Origin: Lagenorhynchus albirostris | Lineage: Eukaryota; Chordata; Mammalia; Artiodactyla; Delphinidae | Direction: 5' to 3' | DNA length: 64,000 nucleotides | NCBI RefSeq assembly: GCF_949774975.1 | Contig: NC_083103.1 | Location: 98,590,900-98,654,899, forward strand | Shown: positions 58,319 to 64,000 of the stretch, piece after piece | How positions within the stretch are numbered: the stretch's first letter is position 1 | Layout: every line of letters begins with the position of its first letter | Translations under genes and position numbers: made by a program | Notes under the pieces: model-generated | Databases searched by the model: none | Told to the model about the DNA's origin: nothing | Seen by the model: only the letters and a program-made list of their open reading frames with translations

Positions 58319-58364
58319 TGGGCCACAATTGTTTGCAGCTCCTCCCATCAAGAAATGGAGTTCA

Positions 58365-58519
58365 GGGCTTCCCTGGTGGCACTGTGGTTGAGAGTCCGCC
58401 TGCTGATGCAGGGGACACGGGTTCATGTCCCGGTACGGGAAGATCCCACATACCGCAGAGCGGCTGGGCCCATGAGCCATGGCCGCTGAGCCTGCGCATC
58501 CGCAAAAAAAAAAAAAAAA
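58365..58519 (+). mobile_element. CHR-family SINE, ~200-bp subfamily, with internal deletion
   Basis: The body stops at 'gagcctgcgcatccg' and jumps to the A-tail, missing about 50 bp of 3' body. TSD AAGAAATGGAGTTCAG (ending 58364), matched with one change at 58519-58534. Confidence 0.88.
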
Positions 58520-58535
58520 AAGAAATGGAGCTCAG

Positions 58536-58706
58536 GGACTTCCCTCGTGGCCCAGTGGGTAAGACTCCACACTCCCAATGCAGGGGCCTGGGTTTGATCC
58601 CTGGTCAGGGAACTAGATCCCACATGCATGCCACAACTAAGATCCCGTGTGCCGTGAATAAGACCCGGCACAGCCAAAATAAATAAATATTTTAAAAAAA
58701 GAAAAA
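58536..58706 (+). mobile_element. CHR-family SINE, intermediate form
   Basis: Follows the preceding SINE directly. A third copy of the AAGAAATGGAG word at about 58708-58718 is its right TSD. Confidence 0.85.
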
Positions 58707-58744
58707 AAGAAATGGAGTCTATGTCTCCACCCCTTCACTCCAGA

Positions 58745-59070
58745 CTAGCTTGCAGCAGGTTTTGAATGGTAAAACATCGGGGAAGACTTGGGCTGCAGTG
58801 TCTTGCCTTTTCCCTCTTGGAACACTGTCTCAGCATGTGAAGAAGCCTGGTCTAGACTTCATGAGGATACAAGACCACATGAAAAGAAAGCCACCCCAGG
58901 CTCAGTTCCCAGTCAATCTGCCACCTGTATGCAGCTGCATGAGTGGGCCCAGAAGAAGAGCTTCCCAGCCAATTCACAGAGTTATGGGAAACCATAAATG
59001 TCTATTTGAAGCCACTACACTTTGGAGTATTTGTTATGCAGCAATAGGTAACTGCTACAGGGGCTCTCCA
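58745..59070 (+). mobile_element. MLT1-like LTR (ERVL-MaLR)
   Basis: 'cccttttccctcttggaaca'-type middle and the diagnostic end 'tttgaagccactacactttg'...'atgcagcaataggtaactgc'. Plus strand, decayed. Confidence 0.65.
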
Positions 59071-59789
59071 CAGCAGGAGTTGTGCAAAGTCTGAGTTGTC
59101 ATTATATGACTGCTCCAAAACCTGGTGTCCAGGTCTCTTGGCTCCAAGTTTGAGTCAAGAGTCTACCTCTGAATCAACCAGCTGGGAGGTGAGGGGCCAA
59201 GTCTCCTGGCACAGACGGGTGCCCAGGAGTCACCCAAGTTGAAAATCTCCCATCACCTCCATGCTGTATCCCAAGGAGGCTGCTATCTCTGCTTTTAACC
59301 TTCAAACCCAAGCCCAGGTAGGATGAGTGTCCTTCCTCGCTTCACTTTAGCACAACTGAAAAATGCTGAAACTTAAAAAAAGAAAAAAAAAAATTGCCCA
59401 AACTTCAAGAGGAACCAAAGAGACCAAAATAAAGGAAAATGAGAAGTATCTAATAATGTAAATAACAAGGTGTCTGATGTGTACAGACTACACATGGCTG
59501 TCACGATGAATTCTATTGGTCCTTACATCTCACATGCTGAGAACAGTTCTGTCCCTGTTGCAGATCGGACAGCATATCAATATCTTGACCATGCAATACA
59601 CGTCTGTAGAACGTGGGTCTATTCCAGAAACTTTTCATTTACAAATTCCACTAGGGGAAGTTTTTTGGGGGGAGACAGTATTGCACAGTGTTTAATATTA
59701 TGGATTTTAAAGAATTAGACTAGTCTTCTCATTTGTAAAATGGGAATAAAATGTATTACCTAAGATTATGGGGCAGACTAAAAGAAAAA
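59071..59789. other. Single-copy DNA, nothing secure
   Basis: An A-rich run near 59373-59395 and a possible MIR remnant at 59680-59760. Confidence 0.4.
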
Positions 59790-59790
59790 A

Positions 59791-59965
59791 GCATGTACAG
59801 GCATCCCTCGGCATCTGCAGGGGATTTGTTCCAAGACCCCCACAGATACCAAAATTCACAGATGCTCAAGTCCCTTATATAAAATGGCATAGTACAGCTG
59901 GCCCTCCACACCTGCGGATGCAGAACCCCCGGCAAGGGAGGGTTGGCTCTTACAGCATAGCTGGC
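59791..59965. mobile_element. MER2-like (Tigger family) DNA-transposon remnant
   Basis: 'tacaggcatccctcggcatc', 'gttccaagacccccacagat' and 'gctggccctccacacctgcg' are the two ends of a MER2-type element brought together by loss of the middle. Confidence 0.65.
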
Positions 59966-60014
59966 CAACAGTGCTCAATAAATGCTTACTGTTAATAATA
60001 AACTGAAAACAGCT

Positions 60015-60105
60015 TTGAGCACAGGGACTTGCCCCTTCATCTTTGTACCCTCAGATACCCTCAGCATATCCTAGGGGTACAATAAATGTTCACTGAATGA
60101 GTCAC
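60015..60105 (+). mobile_element. L2 3' end
   Basis: 'agcacagggacttgcccctt' and 'acaataaatgttcactgaat'. Confidence 0.55.
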
Positions 60106-60629
60106 TATGTCTAGGGGTTGGGGAGCACAAGGACACCCAGCAATAAAGACATTTGCCACTCTGCCACTTCAGAGCAGAGTTTATAAATCTCTCCAGTGTG
60201 GGTTTCCCTTTAAGTCTCTTGCTTCCGGCGTGTTTAGATCGTACCTGACTGAGCATAAGTCTTGGGGAGAAAGATTCAATCAAGGTTCCAAGTCTGATTC
60301 TATTCCAGCCAGAGCTGAGTGTCTGTCTCTCCTTTTCCCTGGGCCTGCGACAATCTTGACAAATAGGCTTTTAAATTAAGTAGTGATTTGGAATGTAAGT
60401 GAGTGCATTTAAGATGATAAGAGACAGATCCTAATGGCTGAAATATTTGTCATATCACAAGTAAACGGAGTGTTTCGGGGAGTCACTAATATAACTAATT
60501 TTTTCCAAACCCTCCTGTGTTCTGTGTGAGAAGATGAGGTCAGCACAGGTTGAGCCAGCCCGCAGTGAGCAGCTGTCGGGGGACTGAAGAGAATACTGAT
60601 GGATGGCCCAGGCACCCGGACTGTTTTCC
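60106..60629. other. Single-copy DNA, nothing recognised
   Basis: No gene or repeat identified. Confidence 0.4.
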
Positions 60630-60790
60630 TAGGGAAACCAGGGCCCAATTGCGCAAATTAAGCTGCGGCTGCCCAACAACCAGCGGCAGGTTGCTGCAAA
60701 TGAAAAGGTGGGGGAATGAGCATGCAGCCCAGACGGCCTCCCCCCAGAGAGCAGACATGCTGATGGTTTGGGCTTAGCTCCATGCTGGGG
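60630..60790. promoter_or_regulatory. Candidate conserved noncoding element
   Basis: Compact repeat-free block with 'caattgcgcaaattaagctg' and 'ggttgctgcaaatgaaaagg' (octamer-like ATGCAAAT/GCAAATGA words). Weak evidence. Confidence 0.3.
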
Positions 60791-61636
60791 GCTCTGAAGG
60801 GAAAGTAGAAATAATCTCACGCAACGCCCTCCTCCTCACTCCCACCCCCTACTCTTGATTCTCCTCTGCAGCAAACCCAAATCATGTTCGGCAAACCTCT
60901 TCTTGACTGCTCCCAGAGTCTGGGTTCTCACTACCTCCGAGGCAGCCCACTTCAATCAGCACGTTCAGCAGAACCCAGCAGTGTCCTTTACAGCAGCCTT
61001 ATTAACATTCTGCTTGTGTTGGCAGTGAACCCAAAGGTGGACAGCCCGGTGAGTAGGGCTTGGTGCTTGGAGTGTTTACACTTCCAGCCAAAAACCTGAG
61101 TTCAGATCTTGACACCACCACCAAATCTGCTGTCCTATCTTCAACTAGGAACAATGCTTGCTGAGACCCTTCTGGTTTGTAAAAATGGGGATGACATCTA
61201 CCCCATGGACTTTCCCAATGGGAAGTGTTGATGGAGAGAAAGAGTCATTTCACCTGAGTCTCACATTAATGAAGCTCCCTAAATTTACATTTTGACATTA
61301 TCTCAAAATGAGTGTACATTCAACTGCAGAGAAATACTGATGAGAGCGAAAGATGTTCATCCTCCACTTTCAAGCTGATGTGTCACACAGCTTCACCACA
61401 CCTTCTGTGGCACATTCTAAAGGATTTTTTAAAACAATTTTGTCTGGGACAAGCATATGGCATTGTATTTTTTAAAGTATTCATTTATTCCATGTAATAA
61501 AAATGTTAATATATCACAATTTTTTAAATCTCAGTTTCAGGTTTCTTAATATCTTCAGAGTCTAAAAAAGAAAAATGGAAATGGTCCAGGACTCTAAAAG
61601 GCTCTGTCCTACCTGCTTATAAGATTATTGTTGTAG
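60791..61636. other. Mostly single-copy DNA with a possible MIR
   Basis: About 61050-61210 has MIR-like words ('cttggtgcttggagtgttta', 'gtttgtaaaaatggggatga'). Nothing else recognised. Confidence 0.4.
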
Positions 61637-61961
61637 GACTTCCCTGGTGGCGCAGTGGTTAAGAATCTGCCTGCCAATGCAGGGGACAGGGGTTCGATCC
61701 CTGGTCCGGGAAGATCCCACATGCCATGGAGCAACTAAGCCCGTAAGCCACACTACTGAGCCTGCATTCTAGAACCCACGAGCCACAACTACTGAGCCCA
61801 TGCACCTAGAGCCTGAACTCTGAAACAAGAGAAGCCACCACAATAAGAAGCCCGCACACCGCAAGGAAGAGTAGCCCCTGCTCGCTGAAACTAGAGAAAG
61901 CCTGCGTGCAGCAACGAAGACGCAATGCTGCCAAAAATAAATAAATAAATTTATTTTAAAA
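61637..61961 (+). mobile_element. CHR-family SINE, long form
   Basis: Near-complete with AAAT tail. Flanks 'agattattgttgta' and 'agagattgtcgtaa' form an imperfect TSD. Confidence 0.88.
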
Positions 61962-62089
61962 AGAGATTGTCGTAATCAAATAAGATTAAGACGGTAAAAA
62001 TTAGTTGGCTATAGAAAGGTCTTACATATTATATGAGATTTCTAGAATAGTCACCGTTAGAAAATATAATGGTACTTCTACTTTCCCAG

Positions 62090-62290
62090 GGGCTGGGGGG
62101 AGTGGGAAACGGGGAGTTGTTGCTTCACGGGTGCAGAGATTCAGTTTTATAAGATGGAAAAGTTCTGGAGATTGGGTGTACAACACTGTGAATATACTCA
62201 ACACTACTGCACTGTACACTTAAAAATGGTTAAGATGGTAACATTTGTTATATGTATTTTACACCAATTAAAAATATTTTAAATCTTAAA
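62090..62290 (+). mobile_element. L1M 3' UTR fragment
   Basis: 'aagttctggagattgggtgt', 'ctgcactgtacacttaaaaa' and 'ttatatgtattttacaccaa', with an A-rich end. Confidence 0.72.
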
Positions 62291-62679
62291 AAAAAAACTT
62301 TTTTAACATTTAATATAAATATTAGGTGTTGCTGATAATATGAATACTAACAGTAATTATATACCCAGCCTCTCTTTAAATACATCTTTGTGTATCTACT
62401 CTGCACAGTGCCGGACACCATGCAAGGCCCTAGGGAACTTTTAACTATAGGTGGTGAACCAATATAACATAGAACTTCTTGAGATACGTGACAGGAAGTT
62501 TATAAAAAGGTAATATAAATTAGTATCTGAGTGTTGGAAGGCTCACCAAACGGAATTCCAGCCTAGAGTGGCAACCTGCCCTACCATCAGCATGGCAGCA
62601 GGAGAATGCTAGAATGAAGTCAGTTGTCCTAGACTCTAATCTGGGCACTACTGCTAGTTAACAGCAACAGAGAGAAAAT
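62291..62679. other. Single-copy DNA, nothing recognised
   Basis: No gene or repeat identified. Confidence 0.4.
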
Positions 62680-62920
62680 GGGTAAAAGTAGGAACTCAAG
62701 CCAGAAATCTTTGGTCCAAACCTCGGCTTTGCAATTTATTATCTGTGTGATCTTGGGCAAGTTACTTACCCAGGCTGTATTTTGGTTTCCCACCCTAGGA
62801 AAGGGGGATTTATAACAGTACCTACAGGAGAATGTGATTATGGTTTAAATGAGCTATTTATCAAAGTGTTTAGAACAGTGTCTTCTATATAGTAAGTGCT
62901 ATATATAAGTATTAAATGAA
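62680..62920 (+). mobile_element. MIR, nearly full length
   Basis: 'tctgtgtgatcttgggcaag', 'aaagtgtttagaacagtgtc' and 'tatagtaagtgctatatata'. Confidence 0.75.
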
Positions 62921-63527
62921 CTTTCTTGACAGTAGTTAAGTCAGGGTCCAGTGAAGAAACCAGAAACCATACTAGTGATTTCAATGGAGAGAATTTCCTG
63001 TAAGAAACTAGGTACTGGATAACTGACAAAGCTAAAAGGGGACACTGAGGTAATACAGAGATAATAACTTCAGTCACCTCATCCAAGGCTGGGGCACAAA
63101 GGGACGGGGAGAGGCTACTGGAGCCTAGAAGCTTAGATGAGTCCCCAATAAAGCTGGACCCAGACCTCTGAGGAAGGGCACTGCCTCGTTACTGCTGGGA
63201 CCTCAGGAGGTTGGAGGGGAGCCCAGTGGAGCTGTGACTGAGACCCCTGAGGGGGCAGTTTTACCCAGTGCTGATAACCTCTGAAGGGCCACAATGATAT
63301 TTGCTCCGGGTGTGCTGAAAAACAGCTGAACACTAGAACAAATTGCCACTGTCATGGCGGAGGGCCACTGCTGAGTAACGCTATCAGTAGCAGCAAACCA
63401 GAACATGGACGTCCCTTATCCTTCCTCCTGCTCTCCAGGCTCCCTTTGATGCCCCCTAACTGGCAAACTTAACGATGATCCAGCTGGAAAGGAGAAATAT
63501 GATTTTCAGAGTCCCAGGCCCTACATC
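62921..63527. other. Single-copy DNA, nothing recognised
   Basis: No gene or named repeat. Confidence 0.4.
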
Positions 63528-63541
63528 AAAAAGCAGAGTCT

Positions 63542-63748
63542 TGGGGGCTTCCCTGGTGGCACAGTGGTTGGGAGTCCGCCTGCCGATGCAGGGGACACGG
63601 GTTCGTGCCCCGGTCCGGGAAGATCCCACATGCTGCGGAGTGGCTGGGCCCGTGAGCCATGGCCGCTGGGCCTGCACATCTGGAGCCTGTGCTCCGCAAC
63701 GGGAGAGGCCACAACAGTGAGAGGTCCGTGTACCGCAAAAAAAAAAAA
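63542..63748 (+). mobile_element. CHR-family SINE, ~200-bp subfamily
   Basis: Near-consensus body and pure A-tail. Perfect 14-bp TSD AAAAAGCAGAGTCT at 63528-63541 and 63749-63762. Looks young. Confidence 0.93.
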
Positions 63749-63915
63749 AAAAAGCAGAGTCTAAAAGAATTGGTTTGGCACTAGAGAAAATAACTTCATA
63801 ACTGACAGCCCCCAAATTGCTTCCTGTTACTTCAACTCAGCCACAGATGCCGGTTCTGACCTCCAGAGTAACCCTGATATATTCACACTCTTCAACTATG
63901 AAGAGTAGGTAGCCC

Positions 63916-64000
63916 ACAGATTCAATGCAATCCCTATCAAATTACCAATGCATTTTCCACAGAACTAGAACAAAAAAATTTTTTAATTTGTATGGAAACA
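63916..64000 (+). mobile_element. L1 ORF2 fragment running off the right edge
   Basis: 'cagattcaatgcaatcccta' and 'ccacagaactagaacaaaaa' are L1 ORF2 words. It may continue beyond the window. Confidence 0.8.

Overview
This is vertebrate nuclear DNA from a cetacean, most likely a toothed whale. The main evidence is 34 copies of the tRNA-derived CHR SINE family of whales, hippos and ruminants. Many belong to a roughly 200-bp subfamily I associate with cetaceans, and many carry intact target-site duplications (TSDs). Older mammalian repeats (MIR, L2, L1, MER5A, Tigger1, MLT1-like LTRs) fill much of the rest. No operon, CRISPR array, prokaryotic gene or free-standing RNA gene is visible.

The only protein-coding gene I can support is BSX (brain-specific homeobox) on the minus strand, in three exons: 9918-9657, 7669-7473 and 6381-6142. 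The joined frame is open for 232 residues. It has a complete homeodomain (residues 110-169), an eh1-like repressor motif near the N-terminus and an acidic C-terminus. All four splice-site dinucleotides are canonical. The gene lies in CpG-rich DNA (about 4.9-10.3 kb) with GC boxes and a CCAAT box upstream. A second CpG-rich patch lies at about 11.75-12.9 kb. From 2.09 to 13.45 kb there is no SINE, a striking gap given their density elsewhere.

Layout: 1-2.1 kb holds repeats and a small retrocopied insert. 2.1-4.9 kb is unremarkable single-copy DNA. 4.9-13 kb is the BSX locus. 13.4-64 kb is a gene desert upstream of BSX, made of repeat clusters alternating with repeat-poor AT-rich islands (about 10.9-11.3, 14.1-14.3, 21.6-22.8, 30.4-31.1, 34.1-34.6, 43.1-43.3, 55.7-56.0 and 60.6-60.8 kb). 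These islands are rich in TAATTA homeodomain cores and octamer-like words, and I read them as candidate conserved enhancers of a developmental regulator. In human, from memory, this interval runs from BSX towards HSPA8, which is not reached here.

The repeats record clear insertion histories: a SINE-bearing L1 inside a Tigger1 element; a 5'-inverted (twin-primed) L1 with its TSD; an L1 carrying two SINEs, one apparently chimeric; a three-SINE nest; and a pair of SINEs that used the same target word. I found no new enzymatic or defence system. The best leads are the putative BSX regulatory block and the intactness of BSX in a lineage known for pineal and melatonin pathway loss. Repeat boundaries without a stated TSD are approximate, and family names rest on recall of consensus sequences, not on a search.
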